Origin: Opitutia bacterium
Lineage (GTDB): Bacteria; Verrucomicrobiota; Verrucomicrobiia; Opitutales; UBA953
Direction: 5' to 3'
Length of the DNA stretch: 14,141 bases
Assembly: GCA_021204635.1 (NCBI GenBank)
Contig: JAJPZB010000012.1
Coordinates: forward strand, 1 to 14,141
Under the pieces are notes generated by a model. That model ran no database searches. It worked only from the letters and a program-made list of their open reading frames with translations, and was not told the DNA's origin. This document shows positions 6,704 to 14,141 of the stretch, piece after piece (the first letter of the stretch is position 1; each line of letters opens with the position of its first letter). The position numbers were made by a program, and so were the translations under genes.

Positions 6704-6749
6704 AAAAAAAACTCACCACCAACCTACCACAATGAGCGGGTTGGTGGTG
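6704..6749 (-). terminator. purL: purL terminator built from two opposed repeat units
   Basis: On the minus strand CACCACCAACC (complement of 6739-6749) pairs over 11 bp with GGTTGGTGGTG (complement of 6714-6724) around a 14-base loop. Two bases later come eight T residues (complement of A6704-A6711). It begins 27 bases after the purL stop. Position, stem and T run fit an intrinsic terminator whose two arms are units of the dispersed repeat family. Confidence 0.8.
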
Positions 6750-6776
6750 GGCAATGGTGGCAATGGTGGTGGCGGC

Positions 6777-9700
6777 TTACGCGAAGTAGTTTACGCCGGC
6801 GGCGAAAATTGGCTGGATTTTGTTGCCGCAGATGTTCTTCCCGACATTGTCGCCGCAGCGCTCGGAGTGCGCCATTTTCCCGAGGACGCGCCCGCAAGGC
6901 GACGTGATTCCCTCGATTGCCTGAGTTGAGCCGTTCGGGTTGAACGCGACGTCGTAGCTCGGCGTTCCCGCCGGCGTGCAATACTGAAACGCGATTTGCC
7001 CGTTTTCGGCGAGGCGCGCGATCGTCGCGGCGTCCGCAGTGAAATTGCCCTCTCCATGCGAGGCGGGAATGCAGAACACGTCGCCGACGTTCACGTTCGC
7101 GAGCCACGGCGATTTCACGGAGGCGACGCGCGTGTGGACGTAGCGCGAGACGTGTCGACCGATTCGGTTGCGGAAAAGCGTGGGGCACGACGCGTCCATG
7201 TCGCGGATTTCGCCGAACGGGACGAGCCCGAGTTTTATCAGCGCCTGAAAGCCGTTGCAGATTCCGAGAATGAGGCCGTCGCGCTCTTTGATGAGCTTCA
7301 TTGTCGCGTCGCGCACTGCGGGATTTCTGAAAACTGCGGCGATAAATTTGCCCGAGCCGTCGGGTTCGTCGCCGGCGGAAAATCCGCCCGGGATCATCAA
7401 TATTTGCGCGGCAGAAATCTTTTCCGCGAGCTCCGCGAGCGAGGCGGCGACATCGTCAGGCGTCAAATTTCTCACGACAAAAATCTCCGGAATTGCGCCC
7501 GCTTTTTTGAATGCGCGCGCCGTGTCGTATTCGCAGTTTGAGCCCGGGAACACGGGAATGATGACGCGCGGTTTCGCGATTTTTGCCGCCGCGTGGGCGT
7601 TTGCGCGGGTTTCAAAGGAGAAAATTTTCGGCGCCGGCGCGGGGTCGCTCGCACTTGCCCGCGTGGGAAACACGGTTTCGAGGGTGGATTCCCAGATGTC
7701 GCGAACCGTGTCGAGGGGAATCGAATCGCCGCTCCAAGCGAGCTCTGGCGCGGCTTGCGTGGTGCCGATCTCGACGTTTTCGATCTCGGCGAGGGCGTCG
7801 TCTGCTGCGACTTCGAGAATCCACGCGCCGTATTCCGGCTTGAAAAATTCCGAGTTAGGCGCGGCGGCGAGTTTCACGCCGATTTCGTTGCCGAGCGCCA
7901 TTTCTGCGAGCGCGACGGCGATCCCTCCTGCGCGAATTGCGCGCGCCGCGGACACGCGTTTTTCCAAAATCAATTTGCGGACGGTGGCGAGTTTCGCGCG
8001 CAGATCTGCCCAATCCGGCATGAAATCGGCGGTCAGCTTCGCGGGAATGCGGACGATTTTTGAGCCGATTTTTTTGAATTCCGGCGAGAGCGCCTCCGTG
8101 GCTTTCCCGGGCACAATTGCGAAGGAAACGAGGGTCGGTGGCACGTCGAGATCTCTGAACGAGCCGGACATGGAATCTTTCCCGCCGATTGCCGCGTTTC
8201 CGAGTTCCAATTGCGCAGTGAATGCGCCGAGCAGGGCGGCGAGCGGCTTGCCCCAGCGCTCCGGCTTTGTGCCGAGCTTTTCAAAATATTCCTGCAGGGT
8301 GAGGCGTGCTTTCGCGGGGTCGCCGCCGGCGGCTGTGAGGCGCGCGAGGGATTCGACGACGGCGAAGGCGGCTCCGTGGCACGGCGACCACTCAGAGACT
8401 TTCGGGTCGAAGCCGAAGCTCATGATCGTGCAATCGTCGGTTTCGCCGTCTAAAAGCGGGATTTTTGCCGCCATCGCCTCCGTGGGCGTCGTCTGCGTTT
8501 TTCCGCCAAACGGGTGCAAGACCGTGCCCGCGCCTATCGAGGCGTCGAACCTTTCTACGAGCCCGCGTTGCCCGCAGCAGCGCAGGTCTGCGAGCACGGT
8601 TTCCCAAGTTGCCTTCGCGGATTGCGGGAGCGCACCGGCGAGGAGCGGGTTTTTTATCGGGTCGGGCGCGTCGATTTTCGCGGTCGTTTCCTGCGTTGCG
8701 CCGTTTGTGTCAAGAAATTTTCTCTGCAAATCGACGATGATTTGCCCGCGCCACGTCATGCGCAGTCGTCCGCTGTCGGAGACGTTTGCAACGTGCGTGG
8801 ATTCGAGGTTTTCCTTTTTCGCCGCAGCGTGAAATTTTTCCAAGTTTTCCGGCGCGATGACGACAGCCATGCGCTCCTGCGATTCGGAAATCGCGAGCTC
8901 CGTCCCGTTCAAGCCCTCGTATTTGCGGGGCACGCGGTCGAGAAAAATTTCGAGCGAGGGCGCGAGTTCGCCTATCGCGACGGAGACGCCGCCGGCGCCA
9001 AAATCGTTGCAACGCTTTATCATGCGCGAGACTTCCGGATCGCGGAAAAGCCTTTGCAATTTGCGCTCCGTCGGCGCGTCGCCTTTTTGCACTTCGGCGC
9101 AGTTTTCGAGCGCCTTCTCCGTGTGTTCCTTCGATGAGCCCGTTGCCCCGCCGATGCCGTCGCGTCCCGTGCGGCCGCCCACGAGAACGACGATGTCGCC
9201 CGGCGCGGGAACGCCGCGGACGACGTTTTCGCGCTTGCCGGCTGCGACAACGGCGCCGATTTCGAGGCGCTTTGCGACGTAGCCAGGGTGATAAATTTCG
9301 TGAACCATGCCGGTCGCGAGCCCGATTTGGTTGCCGTATGACGAATAGCCCTGCGCCGCGCCTTGCACGATTTTCTTTTGCGGGAGCTTGCCCGGGAGCG
9401 TCCGCGAGAACGGCGCGCGCGGGTCTGCGGCGCCTGTCACGCGCATTGCCTGATAGACGTAGCTGCGGCCCGAGAGCGGGTCGCGGATTGCGCCGCCGAG
9501 GCACGTCGCCGCGCCGCCAAAGGGCTCGATCTCCGTCGGGTGGTTGTGCGTCTCGTTTTTGAACATGACGAGCCAGTCCTCGGTTTTGCGCGTTCCGTCG
9601 GCGTTTTCGCTCGTCACGGGCACGACGATCGAGGCGGCGTTTATTTCTTCGGATTCTTCAAGGTCTGCGAGTTTGCCCTGTTTTTTCAACTCGCGCATGG

Positions 9701-10529
9701 CGAGCAGGGCGACGTCCATGAGGCAAATTGTCTTGCCGTCGCGCCCGAGCTTTTTGCGCGTGTCAAGATATTTTTCCCACGCCTTTTTGCTCGGTTCCAC
9801 GAGCGGGGAATTTGCAAATTCGACGTCGTTTATGCGCGTGAGAAACGTCGTGTGCCGGCAGTGATCGGACCAATATGTGTCCAATACGCGGATTTCCGTC
9901 ACGGTTGGCTGGCGCGATTCGTCGTCGCGGAAATATTTTTGGACGAAGGCGAGGTCGGCGTCGGACATTGCGAGCCCGAGCTTTTGCCTCATCGCGGAGA
10001 GTTCTTCCGGCGTCATCGCCGTGAAATTTTCCACGCACGGGATTGGCGCCGGCTCGGGGATTTTTTGCGAGAGCGTTTCCGGAATGCTTAGCGCTGCCTC
10101 GCGGGAATCCACCGGATTTATCAAATCCGCCTTGATTTTCGCCACGGATTCCTTCGAGAGCTCGCCGGCGAGAACGTAAACGCACGCCGTCGCGATGACG
10201 GGGCGTTCTTTGAGCGTGAGCATTTGGACGCATTGCGCGGCGGAATCGGCGCGTTGGTCGAATTGCCCGGGGAGATATTCGACGGCGAACACGGTGGAAT
10301 TTTCCGGCACCGCGAGCTCGTTTTCCGAGACGTCGTCGATTTGCGGCTCGGCGAAAACTGTCCAGAGCGTTTTTTGGAAATCTTCTTCGGAGATCCCGTC
10401 GATGTCGTATCTTTGCGCGATCCTGATTCCTTCGAGCTCCGGTATCGAGAGCGATTCTCTGAGGGATTGAAAAACGCGGTTCGCCCGGTCGCGGAACGCC
10501 GGTTTTTTTTCAACAAAAATGCGCTTCAT
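6777..10529 (-). CDS. purL: Phosphoribosylformylglycinamidine synthase, single-chain type
   Basis: Fourth step of de novo purine synthesis: FGAR + glutamine + ATP to FGAM; cytoplasmic. The 1250-aa chain unites the PurS-like N-terminal part, the two PurM-like halves of the synthase and a C-terminal glutaminase, as in the long PurL proteins, and its length matches the roughly 1240-aa clade II form more than the 1295-aa E. coli form. Motifs: TYWSDHCRHTTFLTRI (218-233), FKNETHNHPTEIEPFGGAAT (323-342), GGKDSMSGSF in the second synthase half. The glutaminase domain spans about 987-1250, with FPGSNCEYD near its start, catalytic Cys1091 in GICNGFQ, and His1158 and Glu1160 in SHGEGNF. All catalytic residues are present, so the enzyme looks active and needs no separate PurQ or PurS. 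ATG 10529 gives the expected N-terminus; no ribosome-binding site is seen. 101 bp downstream of nfeD on the same strand. Confidence 0.97.
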   Translation of the reverse strand: MKRIFVEKKPAFRDRANRVFQSLRESLSIPELEGIRIAQRYDIDGISEEDFQKTLWTVFAEPQIDDVSENELAVPENSTVFAVEYLPGQFDQRADSAAQCVQMLTLKERPVIATACVYVLAGELSKESVAKIKADLINPVDSREAALSIPETLSQKIPEPAPIPCVENFTAMTPEELSAMRQKLGLAMSDADLAFVQKYFRDDESRQPTVTEIRVLDTYWSDHCRHTTFLTRINDVEFANSPLVEPSKKAWEKYLDTRKKLGRDGKTICLMDVALLAMRELKKQGKLADLEESEEINAASIVVPVTSENADGTRKTEDWLVMFKNETHNHPTEIEPFGGAATCLGGAIRDPLSGRSYVYQAMRVTGAADPRAPFSRTLPGKLPQKKIVQGAAQGYSSYGNQIGLATGMVHEIYHPGYVAKRLEIGAVVAAGKRENVVRGVPAPGDIVVLVGGRTGRDGIGGATGSSKEHTEKALENCAEVQKGDAPTERKLQRLFRDPEVSRMIKRCNDFGAGGVSVAIGELAPSLEIFLDRVPRKYEGLNGTELAISESQERMAVVIAPENLEKFHAAAKKENLESTHVANVSDSGRLRMTWRGQIIVDLQRKFLDTNGATQETTAKIDAPDPIKNPLLAGALPQSAKATWETVLADLRCCGQRGLVERFDASIGAGTVLHPFGGKTQTTPTEAMAAKIPLLDGETDDCTIMSFGFDPKVSEWSPCHGAAFAVVESLARLTAAGGDPAKARLTLQEYFEKLGTKPERWGKPLAALLGAFTAQLELGNAAIGGKDSMSGSFRDLDVPPTLVSFAIVPGKATEALSPEFKKIGSKIVRIPAKLTADFMPDWADLRAKLATVRKLILEKRVSAARAIRAGGIAVALAEMALGNEIGVKLAAAPNSEFFKPEYGAWILEVAADDALAEIENVEIGTTQAAPELAWSGDSIPLDTVRDIWESTLETVFPTRASASDPAPAPKIFSFETRANAHAAAKIAKPRVIIPVFPGSNCEYDTARAFKKAGAIPEIFVVRNLTPDDVAASLAELAEKISAAQILMIPGGFSAGDEPDGSGKFIAAVFRNPAVRDATMKLIKERDGLILGICNGFQALIKLGLVPFGEIRDMDASCPTLFRNRIGRHVSRYVHTRVASVKSPWLANVNVGDVFCIPASHGEGNFTADAATIARLAENGQIAFQYCTPAGTPSYDVAFNPNGSTQAIEGITSPCGRVLGKMAHSERCGDNVGKNICGNKIQPIFAAGVNYFA

Positions 10530-10593
10530 GTGTTTGTGGCGAGGGGAAATTCAAACTTGCATTTTCTTTCAAAGGCTTTCCCACTTGCAAAAC

Positions 10594-10629
10594 AAAAAGC
10601 CGCAAACTGCGCCCGCCGGTGCGCGGCGG
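10594..10629 (-). terminator. nfeD: Possible nfeD terminator
   Basis: Read on the minus strand just after the nfeD stop codon, GCCGC (complement of 10623-10627) can pair with GCGGC (complement of 10599-10603), directly followed by five T residues (complement of 10594-10598). An alternative, stronger hairpin CCGCCG/CGGCGG (10613-10618 with 10624-10629) competes with it. This is a plausible but not strong intrinsic terminator separating nfeD from purL. Confidence 0.4.
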
Positions 10630-10630
10630 T

Positions 10631-12082
10631 TTACGACGATTTTTTCACGATGAGCTCAAAATCGCGCATACCCGCGACGACGATTTTCTCGCCTTTTTCT
10701 ATGCTCCCCGATTCCGCCGACGCCTCGTATTGCGCGCCGTTTATTTCCACGATGCCCATGGGGCGAAACTCCGTGAGCGCCGTGCCCTCAGTGCCCACGG
10801 GCGGGAGCGAATCCGAGCGCGAACGCGCGCCGCGAAATTTTTCCGATTCGATGACGCCGATTTTCGAGCCGAGAATGATCCTGTCGCGCACCCATTTCGC
10901 CGGCAGAAATTTATATGCCAAAATGCCCGCGACGACGATTGTCGCGATGGCGATGAAGAGATTTTCCAAGGGCACCAAAAACGACGACCACGTGATGTCC
11001 AACGAGCCGTCGGGCATTTGCCAAACGTCAACCGAGCCCCAGAAAAGCCCGACGAGCAAGAGCAAAACGCCCGCGATCGCGAAGACGAAAAAGCCCGGCA
11101 TCAGGAAAATTTCGACGGCGATGAGGCCCGCGCCGAGGAGAGAAATCAGAAGCCCTTCGCAGCCCGCGAGCCCCGCGATGTGCTGGAAAATGAAATACGC
11201 GGCGATGAGGGCAATGCCGATGATCCCGGGCGCACCAAAGCCCGGAGATTTCAGCTCAAAGAACAAAAGCAAGACGCCGAGCCCGAGCAGCACGGGGACA
11301 ATGGGCGCGGCAAATTGCCCGATGCGCTCGTAGCCGTTGGGCTCGATTTTTTCGACGACAAAGCCCGGAAACGCCGCCGCGAGCATCTCGTCTATATCGC
11401 CGAATTTTCCCGCGCCGAGGAGCGGGCGGGCGCTGTCGCCGGAGCCGATTTCGCGCATGGCTTCGTCCGCCGTCAGCGTCAGCAGCGAGCCGGCGGCTTT
11501 CACGGGGTCGCCGTTTTCGTCGGTGAGAATTTCGCCGTTGATTTTTAAAACGTATTCGGAATCCATCATTGCGCGGATAACGTTGGCGCGGAGCGGATCT
11601 TCTTTTGAAAAGGTCTTGGTCAGGGCGATGAGGTAGGAATCGATTTTTTGCTTCATCGTCTTATCGACGTCCGCGCCGGTCGAGTTCACAACTGCTGCGG
11701 CGCCGATTTTGCCGTTGGGCGCGAAATAGATTTTTTGCGTGGCTCCGGAGATGTAGGCGCCGGCGGAAATCGCGTCGGGGTTGACAAATGCCGCCGTCGC
11801 GCCCGGGAATTTTTGGAGCATTTCGATGATGGTGAAGGTCGTCTCGAGGTCGCCGCCGGGCGTGTTCACATCTATGACGAGAGCGTCCGCGCCCGCTGCG
11901 AGAGCCTCTTTTACCCCGCGCCTGACAATGTAGAGATTCGCGCTGTTTATCTCGCCTTGGACAGGCACGACAAAGACTTTTTTGCCGCCGCCGGCGTCGG
12001 CAGAATTTTGGCTCGGGGCTTGGGCGAAAATCCCGATTGCGCCTGCGAGAAAAATCAGAAATGTGGCAAGCAAAGATTTCAT
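10631..12082 (-). CDS. nfeD: NfeD-family membrane-bound serine protease (ClpP-like)
   Basis: Predicted 483 aa, the long NfeD form. Residues 1-22 are a signal peptide (MKSLLATFLIFLAG, ending AQA). A ClpP-like periplasmic domain covers about 35-250: VIDVNTPGGDLETT (69-82), the candidate nucleophile Ser106 in ISAGAYIS (105-112) and IGAAAVV (126-132). The family uses a Ser-Lys dyad; the lysine is probably one of Lys141, Lys144 or Lys146. Four or five membrane helices follow (about 257-275, 285-303, 308-326, 329-350, 373-391), then an OB-fold C-terminal domain (about 400-480) with the typical TEGTALTEFRPMGIVEING pattern. Homologues cleave stomatin/SPFH proteins and act in membrane quality control; no SPFH gene is in this window. 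The frame stays open to 12268, but upstream codons are translated repeat, and ATG 12082 gives a proper signal peptide. AGGTG abuts this ATG. Confidence 0.92.
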   Translation of the reverse strand: MKSLLATFLIFLAGAIGIFAQAPSQNSADAGGGKKVFVVPVQGEINSANLYIVRRGVKEALAAGADALVIDVNTPGGDLETTFTIIEMLQKFPGATAAFVNPDAISAGAYISGATQKIYFAPNGKIGAAAVVNSTGADVDKTMKQKIDSYLIALTKTFSKEDPLRANVIRAMMDSEYVLKINGEILTDENGDPVKAAGSLLTLTADEAMREIGSGDSARPLLGAGKFGDIDEMLAAAFPGFVVEKIEPNGYERIGQFAAPIVPVLLGLGVLLLFFELKSPGFGAPGIIGIALIAAYFIFQHIAGLAGCEGLLISLLGAGLIAVEIFLMPGFFVFAIAGVLLLLVGLFWGSVDVWQMPDGSLDITWSSFLVPLENLFIAIATIVVAGILAYKFLPAKWVRDRIILGSKIGVIESEKFRGARSRSDSLPPVGTEGTALTEFRPMGIVEINGAQYEASAESGSIEKGEKIVVAGMRDFELIVKKSS

Positions 12083-12222
12083 CACCTGAATCTTGGCTTC
12101 GGCATTCCCGCGAGTAAACAAGAAATCTGCCACCACCATTGTTGCAGCAGGGGTTGGTGGTGAAGCGGGTTGGTGGTGGTGAGACCGGGTTGGTGGCGAC
12201 AACAAAGTGCCACGGGAAGTTA

Positions 12223-12243
12223 CCCGCGCGTTTCTCGCGCGGG
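12223..12243. repeat. GC-rich hairpin inside the repeat spacer
   Basis: CCCGCGCG (12223-12230) and CGCGCGGG (12236-12243) form a perfect 8-bp stem around TTTCT. It stands between a fragment of element B (12195-12215, minus strand, CGTGGCA...TTTGTTG) and element A copy 3. It lacks a following T run on either strand. Confidence 0.7.
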
Positions 12244-12253
12244 AAAAAGCTTC

Positions 12254-12309
12254 ACACACCCTCACCACTATCGTGGTCCCCTCCCGCTAACTTAGCGGGA
12301 GAATCGCGC
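12254..12309 (+). repeat. Hairpin element A, copy 3 (partial)
   Basis: The ACCAC-TATC-GTGGT hairpin (12264-12277) and the CTCCCGCTA/TAGCGGGAG hairpin (12281-12301) are present. About 50 bases ending at 12309 are identical to copy 2 in reverse complement; the sequence before it has a 2-base deletion and then diverges, and the third hairpin is not preserved. Confidence 0.85.
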
Positions 12310-12367
12310 GCCGCGTATGCAAATGGTCGCCACCACCAACCCAAGTCTCACCACCGACCCACCACAA

Positions 12368-14080
12368 TCACAGTGGATTGGTTTTCATGATTTGCCAGCG
12401 TATTGCGGTATCGGCGTTTTCGCCGAAGCGGAGGGGACCAAATTCTTCGGCGTCCGGCATCTCGGTCGGGAAGGGCTCGGCATTGTCGGAGAACAAATCC
12501 GCGCGCTCGTCGTAGTAGGGCGTTTTCAATCCAAAAAGGTGCAGGACGCTGTTGTAAACGTAGTCGTGCGAGATGATGCCGAGGCGTTCGCGGTTGCGTG
12601 CGAGCGTTGCCCAGAGCTCCGGATTTTCCGCCTTGAATTTGTCCGACGCCCAGACGAAAAACAGCACGTGGCGCGTTCCCTTGCTGCGATAATCGCGGCC
12701 CCAAAAGCCGTTTTCGCCGAGCATGGTTCCGTGGTCGCCGACGAATATGTAGATCGCGTTTTTGTCGCGGAGTTCGTCGATAAATTTGCCGCAAAATGCG
12801 TCTGTCGCGACGAAGGTGTTGTCGTAGTTGTTCACAGCGCGCTCGTCTTTGTAGAAGAACGATTCTTTGTAAATTGGCGTGAAAACGGCGTATTTATCGA
12901 AGTCATACAGCGTGTATGGTAGGTGCGAACCTTCGCCGAGGTAGAGGTAGAATTGCCCCTGCGGCGAATTTTTCCCCGCCTCGCTGATGGTTTCTTTGAT
13001 TCCGGGCAGGAGTGTTTCCGCGAGATCCGGCGTGCTGATTGTTTTCTGCAAGCCTCGGCACATCATGAAAAATCCCGCTTCGTGCGCGGTGAACACTTCG
13101 TTGTATGAGAAAAATCCGCAGGTCGTGATCCCGCTTTGGTTCAGGACGGGAATGAATGTCGGGTAGCGAAACGCGTTGTCCAAAACCGTGGAAGGCGACA
13201 TGAGCCCGCGTGACGACAACAGCGTTTTTGCTGAGAACGAAACGCATTTGGGAAACGAAATCAGGTTGCCCGCCTCGTATTCGCGCATCATGTTCGGCAG
13301 CGTGTTTCGCTCATAGCCGTTGAACGGAGCGTGGTCTGCTCTGGCGCTTTCGCCAATGTGGAGAACGACGATTGGCGCGGAATTGACATGCGAAATTTCC
13401 GCCGGCACGCGCGAAATTTCCTGCGGGAGCTCGTCCAATTTTGCGAGCAAATCGAGAGCCTGTTTGTCGCCGTCGTAATAACTTTCGACCCAGCCCACCG
13501 TTTGACAAATGAGTTCCACGGGGAAAATGTAAATGCGGGCGAGGCCTTTGAAAGGCGCGAGCACGACGACAATGGCGAGAAGCGCGATAAACTTTTTCGA
13601 GTTCGGCAACCTCGCAGGAATTTTCCCGATGAGCCACGCCAAGCCGAACATCGCGGCAACAAACAAAATCAAGATAAAAATTGCGCCGAAGGAAAAGTGG
13701 CTCGCGACTTCGCCACTGTTCGTGTTGACGCAGTCCATGATGAAGCCGTAGTCCAACTTCATATTGTAGTTAATTTTTAAATACGCCGAGAACGCGCACA
13801 GGATAAAAAGCAGCGTGAAAATAATTCCGCGAACCCACAGCGGAACTTTTCGCAACACCACAAAGAAAAGCGAAAACCATGCGACGGAACACGCCATCAA
13901 CACGAGGCGCCCCGGGCTGAGCTCGTTTATTTCCGGCATGGAAATGCACGTCAGAAAAACCGCCACAATCGCGATCGCCACAATCGCAATGTATGGAGGC
14001 AGGTATTTGCGGGGATTGGCGGCAATCCGGCGCGCATAGACCATCGCCACGCCGAGCCAACGTGAGAACAAATTTTTCAT
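12368..14080 (-). CDS. Phosphoethanolamine transferase (EptA/MCR-like sulfatase fold)
   Basis: Predicted 570 aa, usual for the family. Five hydrophobic helices (about 29-47, 57-77, 84-102, 131-151, 163-178) precede a periplasmic alkaline-phosphatase-type domain from about 234. Metal and catalytic residues can be placed by comparison with MCR-1: Glu244 in IGESARADH with FNGYERNTLP following, Thr286 as the phosphoacceptor, His386 in GEGSHLPY, Asp449-His450 in VGDHGTMLGENG, and His471 in GTRHVLFF. Known relatives move phosphoethanolamine from phosphatidylethanolamine to lipid A or other glycans, changing surface charge. The target here is not decidable, and the variant loop around Thr286 (SAKT instead of GTST) suggests a branch other than the classic lipid A enzymes. 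Start ATG 14080 gives a basic N-terminus before the first helix; no clear ribosome-binding site. 285 bp upstream of nfeD on the same strand. Confidence 0.92.
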   Translation of the reverse strand: MKNLFSRWLGVAMVYARRIAANPRKYLPPYIAIVAIAIVAVFLTCISMPEINELSPGRLVLMACSVAWFSLFFVVLRKVPLWVRGIIFTLLFILCAFSAYLKINYNMKLDYGFIMDCVNTNSGEVASHFSFGAIFILILFVAAMFGLAWLIGKIPARLPNSKKFIALLAIVVVLAPFKGLARIYIFPVELICQTVGWVESYYDGDKQALDLLAKLDELPQEISRVPAEISHVNSAPIVVLHIGESARADHAPFNGYERNTLPNMMREYEAGNLISFPKCVSFSAKTLLSSRGLMSPSTVLDNAFRYPTFIPVLNQSGITTCGFFSYNEVFTAHEAGFFMMCRGLQKTISTPDLAETLLPGIKETISEAGKNSPQGQFYLYLGEGSHLPYTLYDFDKYAVFTPIYKESFFYKDERAVNNYDNTFVATDAFCGKFIDELRDKNAIYIFVGDHGTMLGENGFWGRDYRSKGTRHVLFFVWASDKFKAENPELWATLARNRERLGIISHDYVYNSVLHLFGLKTPYYDERADLFSDNAEPFPTEMPDAEEFGPLRFGENADTAIRWQIMKTNPL

Positions 14081-14141
14081 GTTCCCAAGATATTGACGCC
14101 CACCCCCAAAGAGTAAGAGCAGGCTCTTTTATTCTCAGTAG

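Larger units (their letters stand above)
6423..6776. repeat. Gene-free repeat-rich region between convergent genes
   Basis: This 354-base gap has no gene. From left to right it alternates C-rich units (6423-6453), G-rich units (6473-6561), element A copy 2, C-rich units (6668-6724) and G-rich units (6738-6771), so neighbouring blocks are inverted with respect to each other and can pair. Repeats touch the stop codon on both sides: the SGNH hydrolase ends at 6422 and purL at 6777. Confidence 0.85.
12130..12366. repeat. Repeat-rich spacer between the phosphoethanolamine transferase gene and nfeD
   Basis: Left to right it has G-rich units (12151-12162, 12165-12181, 12186-12198), a central hairpin block (about 12199-12320) and C-rich units (12329-12343, 12347-12360), so the outer arms are mutually complementary. 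The repeat runs up to the stop codon at 12368 but ends about 50 bases before the nfeD start codon. No gene is present. Confidence 0.85.

Noticed and set aside
7255..8832. 525-codon open frame on the plus strand
   Set aside because: It lies wholly antisense to purL and has a Ser/Ala/Arg-rich composition with no recognisable motif, as expected for a GC-rich shadow frame.
12083..12268. 62-residue N-terminal extension of NfeD
   Set aside because: It is translated repeat and hairpin DNA; the signal peptide begins at the ATG at 12082.
14115..14128. Small hairpin AAGAGC-AG-GCTCTT with TTTT following, as a terminator
   Set aside because: The loop has only two bases, the T run is short, and its direction would suit a plus-strand transcript for which no gene is seen; it cannot be judged without sequence beyond the window.

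Overview
The window looks like chromosomal DNA of a Gram-negative-type bacterium, most plausibly a Verrucomicrobiota (Opitutales-like) or related PVC lineage. This assignment is an inference. It rests on protein style (a PA14-like inner-membrane protein, single-chain clade II-type PurL, carboxynorspermidine dehydrogenase, short TruB, a lipid A-type phosphoethanolamine transferase), a GC-rich composition, and near-absence of Shine-Dalgarno motifs. No rRNA, tRNA, CRISPR array, transposase, integrase or phage gene is visible.

Layout. Positions 1-395 are non-coding and full of short repeats. Positions 396-4538 carry three minus-strand genes: a PA14-like membrane-anchored protein (463-1845, with a strong intrinsic terminator just downstream), aspartate kinase lysC (2027-3253) and a carboxynorspermidine dehydrogenase-type enzyme (3342-4538). 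A 145-bp divergent promoter region separates them from two plus-strand genes, truB (4684-5415) and a secreted SGNH/GDSL hydrolase (5631-6422). These converge on three minus-strand genes: purL (6777-10529), nfeD (10631-12082) and a phosphoethanolamine transferase (12368-14080). The last 61 bases hold only the upstream region of that gene. The gaps at 1846-2026, 3254-3341 and 10530-10630 contain none of the repeats.

Gene relationships. LysC leads to aspartate semialdehyde, the substrate that the neighbouring dehydrogenase joins to a diamine on the alternative spermidine route, so the pair makes metabolic sense. The other genes are housekeeping or envelope functions without an obvious common pathway.

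The unusual part is intergenic. Four gaps (1-395, 5418-5581, 6423-6776, 12130-12366) are filled with about 35 perfect and degenerate copies of a short G/C-asymmetric unit (GGGTTGGTGGTGG, or its complement CCACCACCAACCC), arranged around larger hairpin modules. One module (element A) occurs three times with blocks of about 50-70 nt nearly identical. A second (element B) occurs twice, with compensatory base changes in a stem around an invariant GTTA loop. In four of four cases the repeats begin within a few bases of a stop codon. One opposed pair of units plus a T8 run forms the apparent purL terminator. This is a mosaic 3'-end repeat family that I cannot assign to a known class from the sequence alone.
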